Positions 1-7,357 of a stretch of 64,000 bases of DNA are shown here, in pieces. Position 1 is the stretch's first letter. The number at the start of each line of letters is the position of its first letter. The notes under the pieces are model-generated. The model was not told where the DNA came from. It worked only from the letters and a program-made list of their open reading frames with translations, and ran no database searches. The DNA comes from Hydrogenophaga sp. (GTDB taxonomy: Bacteria > Pseudomonadota > Gammaproteobacteria > Burkholderiales > Burkholderiaceae_C), in assembly GCF_025699295.1 (NCBI RefSeq), contig NZ_JAILWB010000001.1, positions 124,001 through 188,000 of the forward strand. The letters run 5' to 3'. A program made the translations under genes and the position numbers.

Positions 1-115
1 CTCCTCCACTGGGCCCTCACCGCCCTCTCCCTGTGGGTGGCGAGCCATCTGTTCAAGAGCATCTGGTTCTGCAGCGCTGGCGCTCATGCTGTTGGCGAAG
101 GCTGTGGAACGCATC
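1..115 (+). pseudogene. Remnant of a holin-family gene (5' part, internally deleted)
   Basis: Bases 1-75 match 1478-1552, inside the intact holin gene at 1454-1861, with about six mismatches. Bases from about 74 to 110 then resemble 1678-1715 of that gene, so roughly 125 bp of the middle is missing. The reading frame does not continue into a holin C-terminus. The 5' end lies outside the window. I infer a decayed duplicate left of the XRE/nucleotidyltransferase pair. The rest of the stretch up to 188 shows nothing recognisable. Confidence 0.7.
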
Positions 116-188
116 GGCGTACGGGGGTTTGTCGCGCCATCGAGCGCAGTTGTTGCCGCTAGGGTCTTGTGACGACCTCATCGCATAT

Positions 189-208
189 ATGTCGAATATA
201 TTTGACAT
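189..208. promoter_or_regulatory. AT-rich palindromic operator upstream of the XRE gene
   Basis: ATGTC (189-193) and GACAT (204-208) flank an AT-rich centre that is itself palindromic (AATATATT, 195-202). The 20-bp element is symmetric at 18 of 20 positions. It lies 28 bp before the XRE start codon and stands out in GC-rich surroundings. XRE antitoxins commonly repress their own operon through such dyads, so this is the likely autoregulatory site. I see no convincing -35/-10 pair. Confidence 0.55.
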
Positions 209-236
209 TTATTGAGGCCAGTGCTCCACTTGGCCC

Positions 237-719
237 ATGAACCTCACAGACATCGGCCAAATCACCCAAGCTCGCCGGGAGGCTCTCGGCCTTTCGCAGG
301 CGCGACTGGCGCGGCTGGCCGGCTTGTCGCGCGCCACCATCAACCAGCTGGAAAACGGCAATCTGGTGGACCTGGGCGCGGCCAAGCTCATGATGCTGCT
401 GGACCTGCTGGGCATGGACCTGAACGCCCGGCCCCGGGCACCTCGGCCGAAGGCATTGGTGCTGCTGAGCCGGACGGCCAGCGTGAGCTACAAACATGCG
501 CTGCCACCCGGCGCACTGGCCGACGCGCTGGTGGCCGGCACCCTGCCCCCGGCGCTGGTGCCGCAGGTGGCCACGCTGCTGGACGAGGCGCCATTGCCGC
601 TGATTGTGGCCGGTGTGGCGGAAGTGGCCCAACGCACGCACACACCGCCCAAGTTGCTGTGGAAGCACCTGGCGGCTTGGGCACAGGCGCTGCAGTCGCC
701 GCGCGCTGCGTGGGCTTGA
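237..719 (+). CDS. XRE-family HTH regulator, putative antitoxin
   Basis: This 160-residue protein carries a Cro/C1-type helix-turn-helix at about residues 6-60 (LGLSQARLARLAGLSRATI, then QLENG). Its C-terminal 90 residues are helical and unassigned. It lies 27 bp upstream of an AbiEii-like nucleotidyltransferase on the same strand, a layout typical of a two-gene toxin-antitoxin operon with the DNA-binding antitoxin first. The palindrome at 189-208 would allow autorepression. Classical AbiEi antitoxins have a different winged-helix domain, so the pair resembles type IV AbiE systems without being canonical. The HTH call is firm; the antitoxin role is inferred from context. Confidence 0.75.
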   Translation: MNLTDIGQITQARREALGLSQARLARLAGLSRATINQLENGNLVDLGAAKLMMLLDLLGMDLNARPRAPRPKALVLLSRTASVSYKHALPPGALADALVAGTLPPALVPQVATLLDEAPLPLIVAGVAEVAQRTHTPPKLLWKHLAAWAQALQSPRAAWA

Positions 720-746
720 GCCCAAGTCGCCAGGAAAACCCTCCGC

Positions 747-1421
747 ATGGCCGCATCCACTCAACCGAACACCTTGCCCGAAGGCGTGTGGCAAACCTTG
801 CTGACCCATGCCTTCACACTGGTGGACGAGATCGCCCGGCACGGCATCCGCGACCCGTTCTGGACCTTTGGCGGCGGCACGGTCTTGATGCTGCGGCATG
901 GTCACCGCCTGAGCAAGGACATCGACATCTTCGTGCCCGACCCGCAGTACCTGGGTTTCGTGTCGCCCCGGCTGAGTGATGCGGCCGAGCAGGTCTCTTC
1001 GGACTACGTGGAGGGACCGGGCTACGTGAAGCTGTTGCGGCCGGAGGGCGAGATCGACTTCGTGGCCTCGCCCAACCTCACGGCGCACCCCTATGACGAG
1101 TGGACGCTTCTGGGGCGCATGGTGAAGGTCGAGACGGCCGCCGAGATCGTGGCCAAGAAGCTGTGGCACCGGGGCGACCGCGCCACCGCGCGGGATCTGT
1201 TTGATCTGGCGCTGGAGATAGAGCGAGAGCCCGAAGCGCTCAAAAGTGCGGCGCCCTACCTGACCCGACACAGAGACGCATTCCTGACGCAGATCCAGCA
1301 ACGGCGCGCGGTACTGGGCGCGCAGTTTGAAGCCATCGATGCGCTCGCCTATAGGCCCACGTACGACGACGCAGTGGAACGCGCGAGCCGATTTCTGAAG
1401 CATTTGCCCGCAGCCGCGTGA
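747..1421 (+). CDS. AbiEii/AbiGii-like nucleotidyltransferase, putative toxin
   Basis: This 224-residue protein has the DNA polymerase-beta-like nucleotidyltransferase signature of the AbiEii family: WTFGGGTVLMLRHG followed by RLSKDIDIFV at about residues 41-65, with the paired acidic residues that bind metal. A later KVETAAEIVAKKLWHR segment and the basic helical C-terminus also fit the family. AbiEii-type enzymes are toxins that nucleotidylate RNA targets and act in phage abortive infection. The start is preceded by AGGAAAA (731-737). The upstream XRE gene is the presumed antitoxin. The target cannot be read from the sequence. Confidence 0.75.
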   Translation: MAASTQPNTLPEGVWQTLLTHAFTLVDEIARHGIRDPFWTFGGGTVLMLRHGHRLSKDIDIFVPDPQYLGFVSPRLSDAAEQVSSDYVEGPGYVKLLRPEGEIDFVASPNLTAHPYDEWTLLGRMVKVETAAEIVAKKLWHRGDRATARDLFDLALEIEREPEALKSAAPYLTRHRDAFLTQIQQRRAVLGAQFEAIDALAYRPTYDDAVERASRFLKHLPAAA

Positions 1422-1453
1422 CGCGAAACACACCACACCCCACACCCGTCCCC

Positions 1454-1861
1454 ATGCTCACCAACCTGACCCCCTTCCTCCTCCACTGGGCCATCACCGC
1501 CCTTTCCCTGTGGGTGGCGAGCCATCTGTTCAAGGGCATACGGTTCAGCAGCACGGGGGCGCTGGTGGTGTCGGCCCTGCTGCTGGGTCTGGCCAACGCG
1601 ATCGTGCGGCCGCTGCTGGTGGTGCTGACGCTGCCCCTGACGCTGATCACCTTCGGCCTCTTCCTGCTGGTCATCAACGCGCTGATGCTCATGCTGGTGG
1701 CCAAGCTGGTGGATGGCTTCAAGGTGGATGGGTTCTGGACGGCGCTGTGGGCCAGCCTGTTCATCTCGGTGTTGAGCCTGGTGCTCGGCGCCTTCGTGCT
1801 GGGTGGCTCGCCCGAGTTCACGATTCAGACCAGCCCGGGGCCTGGGCGGGTCTGGCTTTGA
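1454..1861 (+). CDS. Phage holin family protein (PF04020-type membrane protein)
   Basis: A 135-residue hydrophobic protein with about four membrane segments: residues 3-22, 27-50, 55-80 and 90-115. It resembles the chromosomal Phage_holin_4_2 family, whose members are widespread single genes of unknown function and usually not phage genes. I chose ATG 1454 over GTG 1418 because the family starts with an MLTNLTPFLLHW-like segment; neither has a clear ribosome site. Its 5' part is repeated at 1-115 and its last 63 bp at 2636-2698, so the gene lies in the middle of a duplicated, partly broken array interleaved with toxin-antitoxin genes. Confidence 0.8.
   Translation: MLTNLTPFLLHWAITALSLWVASHLFKGIRFSSTGALVVSALLLGLANAIVRPLLVVLTLPLTLITFGLFLLVINALMLMLVAKLVDGFKVDGFWTALWASLFISVLSLVLGAFVLGGSPEFTIQTSPGPGRVWL
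1799..1861 (+). repeat. 63-bp direct repeat, copy 1 (3' end of holin gene)
   Basis: The last 63 bp of the intact holin gene, through its stop codon, recur at 2636-2698 with six mismatches (about 90% identical). The two copies bracket the zeta-like kinase module. Codon phase is retained up to the stop in both copies. Confidence 0.85.
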
Positions 1862-1872
1862 GCTGACTCGCC

Positions 1873-2466
1873 ATGACCAGAACGGTCCAACCGAAGGAGC
1901 CTACCGTGGTGGTCATTGCCGGGCCCAATGGGGCAGGCAAGTCCACTGCAGCGCCCTTCTTGCTCAAAGGCGCGCTGGGGGTACTGGAATTTGTGAACGC
2001 TGACCAGATCGCGGTGGGGCTCTCGGCCTACGCGCCTGAAACGGTGTCGTTTGAAGCCGGTCGCGTCATGTTGCGACGCCTGCATGAGCTGGCGCAGTCG
2101 GGCAGCAGTTTTGCATTTGAGAGCACGCTGTCCAGTCGCACGTTTGCCAAGTTTCTGCGCGACTGCAAATCCCGCGGCTATCGGGTGGTCTTGTTCTACG
2201 TCACGCTGCCCAGCTCCGACCTGGCGGTACAACGGGTGGCGCTCAGAGTCAGGTTGGGGGGACACAACATTCCGACCGACGACGTGCACCGACGCTTCAA
2301 GCGCAGTTTGAGCAACCTGTTCGAGCTGTATCTACCACTTTCTGATCGTTGGACCGTGCTGGATAATGCCAGCGGACGCCTCGAAACGATTGCTTCCGGA
2401 ACACCGCGCCGCACCTCTGTGAAAGACTCTGAAAAATGGCTTCTGCTTCGGTCAAACGCCCAGTGA
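1873..2466 (+). CDS. Zeta-toxin-like P-loop kinase
   Basis: A 197-residue protein with Walker A GPNGAGKST at about residues 17-25 and the zeta-type segments FVNADQIA (about 40-47) and SFAFESTLSS (about 77-86). Zeta toxins phosphorylate UDP-N-acetylglucosamine and poison cell-wall synthesis, although many chromosomal relatives have unknown small-molecule targets. The gene starts 11 bp after the holin stop and overlaps a small ORF at its 3' end. No epsilon-type antitoxin precedes it. The kinase fold is clear; toxicity is inferred. Confidence 0.8.
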   Translation: MTRTVQPKEPTVVVIAGPNGAGKSTAAPFLLKGALGVLEFVNADQIAVGLSAYAPETVSFEAGRVMLRRLHELAQSGSSFAFESTLSSRTFAKFLRDCKSRGYRVVLFYVTLPSSDLAVQRVALRVRLGGHNIPTDDVHRRFKRSLSNLFELYLPLSDRWTVLDNASGRLETIASGTPRRTSVKDSEKWLLLRSNAQ

Positions 2467-2624
2467 CTTCACACCGTCCCCCTCGACCTGCGGGTGAGCA
2501 AGCTCGCATTGAGGCTGCCCTCAAGCAGGCTTCGACGCACGCCCGCAAGCAACTTGCGGCACAGGGGCTGAAGTTGCCCACTCAAGGCTGGAAAAGCTCC
2601 ACGATCCGAAACCCTGCGATCTGA
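2436..2624 (+). CDS. Small basic protein overlapping the zeta-like gene
   Basis: A 62-residue ORF that starts inside the last 31 bp of the zeta-like gene in another frame, consistent with translational coupling. It has a Pro/Arg-rich N-terminus and a central amphipathic helix (EQARIEAALKQAS). No known domain is visible and the ribosome site is weak. Its position makes it a candidate antitoxin or accessory partner of the kinase, but nothing in the sequence proves this. It ends 11 bp before the second copy of the 63-bp holin repeat. Confidence 0.55.
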   Translation: MASASVKRPVTSHRPPRPAGEQARIEAALKQASTHARKQLAAQGLKLPTQGWKSSTIRNPAI

Positions 2625-2635
2625 GCACCACGCGA

Positions 2636-2698
2636 CTGGGCGGCTCGCCCGAGTTCACCATCCAGATCAGCCCGGCGCCTGCGCGGGTCTGGCTTTGA
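2636..2698 (+). repeat. 63-bp direct repeat, copy 2 (orphan holin 3' end)
   Basis: Matches 1799-1861 with six mismatches, including the GCGGGTCTGGCTTTGA terminus of the holin reading frame, but no holin gene precedes it. It marks the boundary between the zeta-like module and the MNT gene. Confidence 0.85.
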
Positions 2699-2749
2699 AG
2701 GGCTGTGCGGCCAGTTGTCCTGTCCTCCGGTATCGTCTCCGCTCATCCT

Positions 2750-3040
2750 GTGCGCCCCTCCCAAGCCCTTCACCTGCACCGCGATGCCATCCGCCGCATG
2801 GCGTACAGCTTTCGCGTGAGCAACCCGCGGATGTTTGGCTCAGTGCTGCATGGCGCCGACACCGAGGACAGCGACCTCGACCTGCTGGTGGACCCGCTGC
2901 CGGGCGCCACTCTGCTTGACTTGGGCGGCCTGAAGTTCGAGTTGGAACGACTGATGGGCATTCGGGTGGATGTGCGCACGCCCATGGACCTGCCGGCCAG
3001 TTTTCGCGACGAGGTGCTGGCCGAGGCGCGGCCGGTTTGA
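2750..3040 (+). CDS. MNT-type minimal nucleotidyltransferase (orphan)
   Basis: A 96-residue protein with the minimal nucleotidyltransferase signature: MFGSVLHGADTEDSDLDLLVD around residues 24-44 (GS...DSDLDLL with the catalytic Asp pair) and a later VDVRTP strand with the third acidic residue. I chose GTG 2750, which gives the family's usual length; an upstream GTG at 2705 would add 15 untypical residues. MNT proteins normally act as antitoxins that modify a HEPN ribonuclease encoded next door. No HEPN gene follows here, so this looks like an orphan or remnant. Confidence 0.8.
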   Translation: MRPSQALHLHRDAIRRMAYSFRVSNPRMFGSVLHGADTEDSDLDLLVDPLPGATLLDLGGLKFELERLMGIRVDVRTPMDLPASFRDEVLAEARPV

Positions 3041-3126
3041 ACGGTTCCCACCGAACTGCTTCTGCGCGCCTTCCCGTGGCATGCACGCGAGATGCGTGCG
3101 CACAGGGTGGTTCAGTCCACCCGTTC

Positions 3127-3555
3127 TCAGTGCAGCGTGTTCGACATGATCTGGTGCATTTCCTGCTCCAGATCCTTCGACGGAATCACCACCATCTGCT
3201 TGCCGCCGAACTCCGCGGAGTAGCGCGGCGTTTCGCTGGCGTGTTGATAGGCGTTGCCGAGCCGGTCCAGCAGCCTCTCGACCTGGCCTTGCGACAGGTG
3301 GTGTTCCTGCATGAGGTCCTTGAGGCTGCTGACCTTGCCGTCGTGAATCCAGGCCAGGCCGAAGTTCTCGGGGGGTTTGCCCAGGAAGACGAAGGCTTCG
3401 TGCGCAGCGGGAACCACTTGCAGCGGGTCGCGCACCTTGTGCGCCAGTTCCTCCAGCGGTGCCTTGACTTCGTCGAGCTTGGCCATCGCGTCGGTGCCGG
3501 CCGGCAGCGGCGGGTACGAGGGTTTGCTGCCCAGAATCTTGTCGAGGAATCCCAT
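3127..3555 (-). CDS. Conserved hypothetical protein
   Basis: A 142-residue soluble protein beginning MGFLDKILGSKPSYPPLP, with no signal peptide or membrane segment. The middle is helical and the C-terminus carries the segment KQMVVIPSKDLEQEMHQIM. I do not recognise a named domain. The start has AAGGAGAACGAC just upstream on the minus strand, a good ribosome site. It stands alone between the toxin-antitoxin patch and the RidA gene. Confidence 0.7.
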   Translation of the reverse strand: MGFLDKILGSKPSYPPLPAGTDAMAKLDEVKAPLEELAHKVRDPLQVVPAAHEAFVFLGKPPENFGLAWIHDGKVSSLKDLMQEHHLSQGQVERLLDRLGNAYQHASETPRYSAEFGGKQMVVIPSKDLEQEMHQIMSNTLH

Positions 3556-3698
3556 GTCGTTCTCCTTTCAGAAGAAATGGTGAGAAGAGCCTGGCGACGG
3601 GTTGCAAGCCCGGCGCGGGCGGGGAGATGCCGCCAAGCAGTTTCACCTTAGACCATCGGGGCCTGCATTTCAAACCGGATCGATGAAGTGCAGGCGCT

Positions 3699-4100
3699 TC
3701 AAACCCCTTCCGGCAACCTCGCAATCACCTTGATCTCGAACTGGAAGCCGTAGAGCCAGGTCACGCCGATGCCCGTGAGCGTGGGGTGCGGGGCATCGCC
3801 CCAGTACTCGCCCACCACTTTCCAGGCGGGTTCGAAATTCGAGGCGGGGTCGACGATGAAGACGGTGACGTCGACCACGTCCTTGAAGGTGCAGCCGGCG
3901 GCCGAGAGGATGGCGTTCAGGTTGTCGAACGCCAGCCTCACCTGGGCCTGCAGCTCGGGCTCGGGCGAGCCGTCGGGCCGGCTGCCCACCTGCCCCGAGA
4001 CGAACAGGAAACCGTTGGACCGGATCGCCGGTGAATAGCGGTTTTTTTCATAGAGCGCCTGGCGCCCGGCGGGAAAGACAACAGCATCGCGTGCAGACAT
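3699..4100 (-). CDS. RidA family protein (YjgF/YER057c/UK114)
   Basis: A 133-residue protein of the RidA fold. The markers are FLFVSGQVG near residues 31-39, a central LRLAFDNLN-like helix, and VDVTVFIVD; the C-terminal EIKVIARLP replaces the usual VEIEAIA strand. RidA proteins are trimeric deaminases that hydrolyse reactive enamine/imine intermediates. The Arg that canonical RidA uses for substrate binding is not obvious, so this may be a related subfamily. It is transcribed divergently from a LysR-type regulator across a 128-bp gap containing a palindrome, suggesting that regulator controls it. Confidence 0.85.
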   Translation of the reverse strand: MSARDAVVFPAGRQALYEKNRYSPAIRSNGFLFVSGQVGSRPDGSPEPELQAQVRLAFDNLNAILSAAGCTFKDVVDVTVFIVDPASNFEPAWKVVGEYWGDAPHPTLTGIGVTWLYGFQFEIKVIARLPEGV

Positions 4101-4182
4101 GGAGTACCTCGTTGAGTGAATGGGTCTGAAGGGACTCTAGGCTTTCGCCGCCCGCGGATAAACAGGCCAGTCGCACAATGAC

Positions 4183-4201
4183 TGTTTGAGAAACCCAAAC
4201 A
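4183..4201. promoter_or_regulatory. Candidate LysR-type operator
   Basis: TGTTTG (4183-4188) and CAAACA (4196-4201) form an exact inverted repeat with a 7-bp spacer, 27 bp before the LysR start and in the divergent gap shared with the RidA gene. Size and position fit a T-N11-A type LysR recognition site. Binding is inferred. Confidence 0.5.
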
Positions 4202-4228
4202 ATCCCTGGGGCAACCGGAGCCGCTGAC

Positions 4229-5155
4229 ATGGACCGTTTCGATGCGCTGCAGGCCTTTGCCCGCGTGGTGGAGGCCGGCAGCTTCACCAAGGCGGCGCAG
4301 ACGCTGCACATGAGCAAGACCACCGTGACGCAGCTGGTGCAGCAGTTGGAGGCGCGACTGCGCGTGAAGCTGCTGAACCGCACCACGCGGCAGGTGAAAG
4401 TCACGCCCGATGGCGCCGCCTACTACGAGCGCGTGGTGCGTCTGCTGGCCGATCTGGAGGACGCGGACACCAGCCTCTCCAGCGCCCTGGCCGCGCCCCG
4501 GGGCCGCCTGCGCGTGGACGTGCCCAGCCCGCTCGCGCGCCTGATCCTGATGCCGGCGCTGCCGGCCTTCCACGCGCGGTACCCGGAGATCCAGTTCGAC
4601 ATGGGCGTGAGCGACCGGGTGGTCGACCTGATCGGCGACAACGTGGACTGCGTGCTGCGCGGCGGCGAAGTGACCGACCCGTCGCTGGTGGTGCGCCACG
4701 TGGGCGATCTGCGCCTGGGCGTGTACGCGGCACCGGGCTACCTGGAACGCGCCGGCACGCCGCGGCACCCGCGCGAGCTGATGGACGACACGCACCACCG
4801 CACCGTGGGCTATCTACGCTCACGCAGCGGCAAGGTCGCGCCCATCACCATGCAGCGCGAAGACGAGCAGATCGAAGTGCAGGGCCGCTACGTGGTCGCC
4901 GTGGACGACGGCAACGCTTACCTGGCTGCTGGCGTGGCGGGCATGGGCATCCTCTGGCTCCCGCACTACATGGCCGAAGCGCATGTGGAGCGCGGTGAAC
5001 TGGTGCCGCTGTTCGAAGACGGCTGGCATTTCGATCCGATGCCGATGTACGTGGCCTTCCCACCGAACCGGCATGTCAGCGCGAAGCTGCGGGCGTTCAT
5101 TGACTGGATGGTGGGGTTGATGGGGGTGCATGCGCCGGTGGTGGGGCGGCGTTGA
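4229..5155 (+). CDS. LysR family transcriptional regulator
   Basis: A 308-residue regulator with the N-terminal winged helix-turn-helix at about residues 1-60 (FARVVEAGSFTKAAQTLHMS, then a second helix and LEARLRVKLLNRTTRQV) and a periplasmic-binding-like effector domain from about residue 90. It resembles the large CrgA/DsdC-like clade common in Burkholderiales. It is divergent from the RidA-family gene, its likely target. The effector is unknown. Confidence 0.9.
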   Translation: MDRFDALQAFARVVEAGSFTKAAQTLHMSKTTVTQLVQQLEARLRVKLLNRTTRQVKVTPDGAAYYERVVRLLADLEDADTSLSSALAAPRGRLRVDVPSPLARLILMPALPAFHARYPEIQFDMGVSDRVVDLIGDNVDCVLRGGEVTDPSLVVRHVGDLRLGVYAAPGYLERAGTPRHPRELMDDTHHRTVGYLRSRSGKVAPITMQREDEQIEVQGRYVVAVDDGNAYLAAGVAGMGILWLPHYMAEAHVERGELVPLFEDGWHFDPMPMYVAFPPNRHVSAKLRAFIDWMVGLMGVHAPVVGRR

Positions 5156-5171
5156 GGAGTGAGGCGCGGCA

Positions 5172-5912
5172 TCAAGAACGGCTGACCCGTTTCAGCCGAA
5201 TCTGCACATTGGCAAGCGTCACGCCATCTGGCCGCGTGATCGGCACGTCTCGCACCTCCACGTATTTGAGGCTTCGCACCAACTCGCTGAGCTTTTTGAA
5301 GCCATAGTTTCGAGCATCGAATGCTGGAAGGATTTTCCCGATGTGGCTGCCGACGCCGCCCAATGCGGCCCAACCGTCGTCACGCGCATTGGCGTCGATG
5401 GCGGCGATCAGAAGGGGTTGCAGTTTGCTCAAGTCTTCAGCGACCTCCTCCTTGGTCTCTACGGGTTCGGCTCTCAGGATTTCCGTGTAAATGAACTTGT
5501 CGCATGCCGCCACGAAAGGCTCGGGCGTCTTGCGCTCTCCGAAGCCGTACACGGCCAGTCCGGCTTCGCGGATACGTGTGGCGAGGCGGGTAAAGTCGCT
5601 GTCCGATGACACCAGGCAGAACCCATCGACATGACCCGAATGCAGCACGTCCATGGCGTCGATGATGAGCGCCGAATCAGTGGCGTTCTTGCCTGTGGTG
5701 TAGCGAAACTGCTGAATCGGTTGAATGGCCATCGTATGCAGCACGTCTTTCCATTTTCCTAGCTGCGGCGTGGTCCAGTCGCCATACGCGCGCTTGATAG
5801 TGGCGGTGCCGTAGCGTGACACCTCAGCCAATAGCTCTTGCACAAGCGATGCCTGCGCGTTGTCGGCGTCAATCATCACGGCCAGCCGGTCGTTGCCTTG
5901 TTTGGTCGCCAT
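5172..5912 (-). CDS. NYN-domain (LabA/DUF88-like) protein with C-terminal OST-HTH/LOTUS domain
   Basis: A 246-residue protein. Residues about 8-150 form an NYN/PIN-like nuclease fold with acidic motifs MIDADNAQ, GKNATDSALIIDAMD and SSDSDF that would bind metal. Residues about 165-245 match the OST-HTH (LOTUS) module, including a GWAALGGVGSHIGK segment. This pairing is known for predicted RNA-processing or RNA-silencing proteins. The start at 5912 is preceded by GGGAGGACAAG. The gene is divergent from a GIY-YIG-like protein at 6031. The substrate is unknown. Confidence 0.85.
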   Translation of the reverse strand: MATKQGNDRLAVMIDADNAQASLVQELLAEVSRYGTATIKRAYGDWTTPQLGKWKDVLHTMAIQPIQQFRYTTGKNATDSALIIDAMDVLHSGHVDGFCLVSSDSDFTRLATRIREAGLAVYGFGERKTPEPFVAACDKFIYTEILRAEPVETKEEVAEDLSKLQPLLIAAIDANARDDGWAALGGVGSHIGKILPAFDARNYGFKKLSELVRSLKYVEVRDVPITRPDGVTLANVQIRLKRVSRS

Positions 5913-6030
5913 CTTGTCCTCCCTGGTGGATACCTGCTGCATCATGCCGTTGCGACAACAAAACGCAAAGCACACACCAAAGAACCCCGGATTGGGTCCG
6001 ATCAGACCAAAACTGGGTACGAACCCCACC

Positions 6031-6357
6031 ATGCCCCGCCGCCGCCACCACCACGTCTACGTGATCGAGCTGCACAAGGACGTGCTGCTCGAGAGCAAGT
6101 TCCGCAAGAACAACCCGGGCTATGTGGACGGCAGGCCCTGCGTCTATGTGGGCATGACCGGGCTGGATCCTGATGTGCGCTTCGACAAGCACAAGGCGGG
6201 CATCCAGGCCAATGTGTACGTGCTGAAGTACGGGCTGCGGCTGTTGCCGGACCTGTACGAAGGCTTCAACCCGATGAAGTACGAGGACGCCGTGGAGAAG
6301 GAAATCGAGATCGGCATCGACCTGCGTTCGGCGGGGTTCGGCGTCTGGCAGGCCTGA
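6031..6357 (+). CDS. GIY-YIG-like nuclease domain protein
   Basis: A 108-residue single-domain protein. HHVYVIEL and PCVYVGMTGL supply the two strands of a GIY-YIG core, followed by RFDKHKAG with the conserved Arg and a C-terminal Glu-containing helix (YEDAVEKEIEIG). The family includes endonucleases and repair enzymes, but short stand-alone members are mostly uncharacterised. The start at 6031 is the first Met before the domain. The divergent neighbour is the NYN-LOTUS gene, so two nuclease-fold proteins share one promoter region. Confidence 0.75.
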   Translation: MPRRRHHHVYVIELHKDVLLESKFRKNNPGYVDGRPCVYVGMTGLDPDVRFDKHKAGIQANVYVLKYGLRLLPDLYEGFNPMKYEDAVEKEIEIGIDLRSAGFGVWQA

Positions 6358-6377
6358 AGCACAGGCGCTGGCTCAAA

Positions 6378-7313
6378 TCAGTCCCGGGCTTCTTCAAGCG
6401 GATCCAGCACGAAGTCGATGGCCGCGCTCACGGCTGCCACCTGCGCCGCAATGCACTGCTCGGCGGTTGCGCGCGGGCTGTCGGGGTACACCTCGGTGGT
6501 GGTGGTGTAGCGCGCGCCCGTGATGCCCGGGCACAAACCGATGGCCTTGTACGGATAGCGGATGACGCCGCGCCGGAACAGGGGCGCACCGATGATGCTG
6601 CCCTGCGCATCGGCCGGCGCGATGTGCGTGACGCGCTCCACCGCCGAGATGATGGCTTGCTGGAACGCGGGTTGCGGATTCGCTGCGTCGGCCACCAGAT
6701 AAAAGCCGTCCGGAATGTTGCAGGGCTCGAAGGGTTTGCCATCGCGCGCGGCCAGTGCGGGCCGGAATTCGGATTCGTCGGAATCGGTCGTTTCGTGCAG
6801 ATCGACGTGGGCGTGGAACTCATCCCGCAGCGGCTGCACCAGGCGCATGAGGGCGGCAGATTCCTGAGCAGGGCTGGGCTCGCGGAACGAGCGGTTCGGG
6901 TCGATGGCGTCGAAATTCCAGCGGTGGATGCGCTCGTACGACCACGGGCTCACGCAGGGCACCACCAGCAGATTGGCCCGGCCTGCGTAGACCTGGGCGT
7001 GCTGCTCCACAAAGCGCAGCGCGCCGTGCACGCCGCTGGTCTCGTAGCCGTGCACACCACCGGTGACCAGCACAGCCGGCAAGCCAGGCCTCCAGTCGCG
7101 GCTGCGCAGAGCGAGCAAGGGGTAGCGTTCTTCGGCATACACCACCTCGCCATAGCTCGATACGTCGAAGCGGGACCGCAGCCGGTGGATGGCGCTCTGG
7201 ACGTCCTCTCGATGGCTGCGCTGCCGCACCTGCCGCGAACGCCACTCGGCAAGCTCGGCCACACCCCAGGGTTGGCCAGGGGTGCCAATGGGACGGAAGG
7301 CAGGTGGGGTCAT
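6378..7313 (-). CDS. M14 family zinc metallopeptidase
   Basis: A 311-residue protein of the carboxypeptidase/AstE-type M14 fold. VTGGVHGYETSG (about residues 91-102) carries the HxxE zinc ligands, HVDLHETTDSDESEF supplies the second His region, and TTTEVYPDSP the likely catalytic Glu. No signal peptide is seen, so it is probably cytoplasmic. It is the last gene of a minus-strand run (DTW, DUF3014, pcp, M14), starting 45 bp after pcp. Adjacency to pyroglutamyl peptidase suggests a peptide-trimming role. Confidence 0.85.
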   Translation of the reverse strand: MTPPAFRPIGTPGQPWGVAELAEWRSRQVRQRSHREDVQSAIHRLRSRFDVSSYGEVVYAEERYPLLALRSRDWRPGLPAVLVTGGVHGYETSGVHGALRFVEQHAQVYAGRANLLVVPCVSPWSYERIHRWNFDAIDPNRSFREPSPAQESAALMRLVQPLRDEFHAHVDLHETTDSDESEFRPALAARDGKPFEPCNIPDGFYLVADAANPQPAFQQAIISAVERVTHIAPADAQGSIIGAPLFRRGVIRYPYKAIGLCPGITGARYTTTTEVYPDSPRATAEQCIAAQVAAVSAAIDFVLDPLEEARD

Positions 7314-7357
7314 GAGGGCCTCGATGTGTCTTGGGGGGCTGCAGGTGTGAGCGCAGC

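Noticed and set aside
202..230. TTGACA as a -35 box for the XRE gene
   Set aside because: No acceptable -10 lies 16-18 bp downstream; the hexamer is part of the palindrome.
1454..1861. Prophage, based on the holin-family name
   Set aside because: No integrase, capsid, tail or lysis gene is nearby. This family is mostly chromosomal and unrelated to phage lysis.
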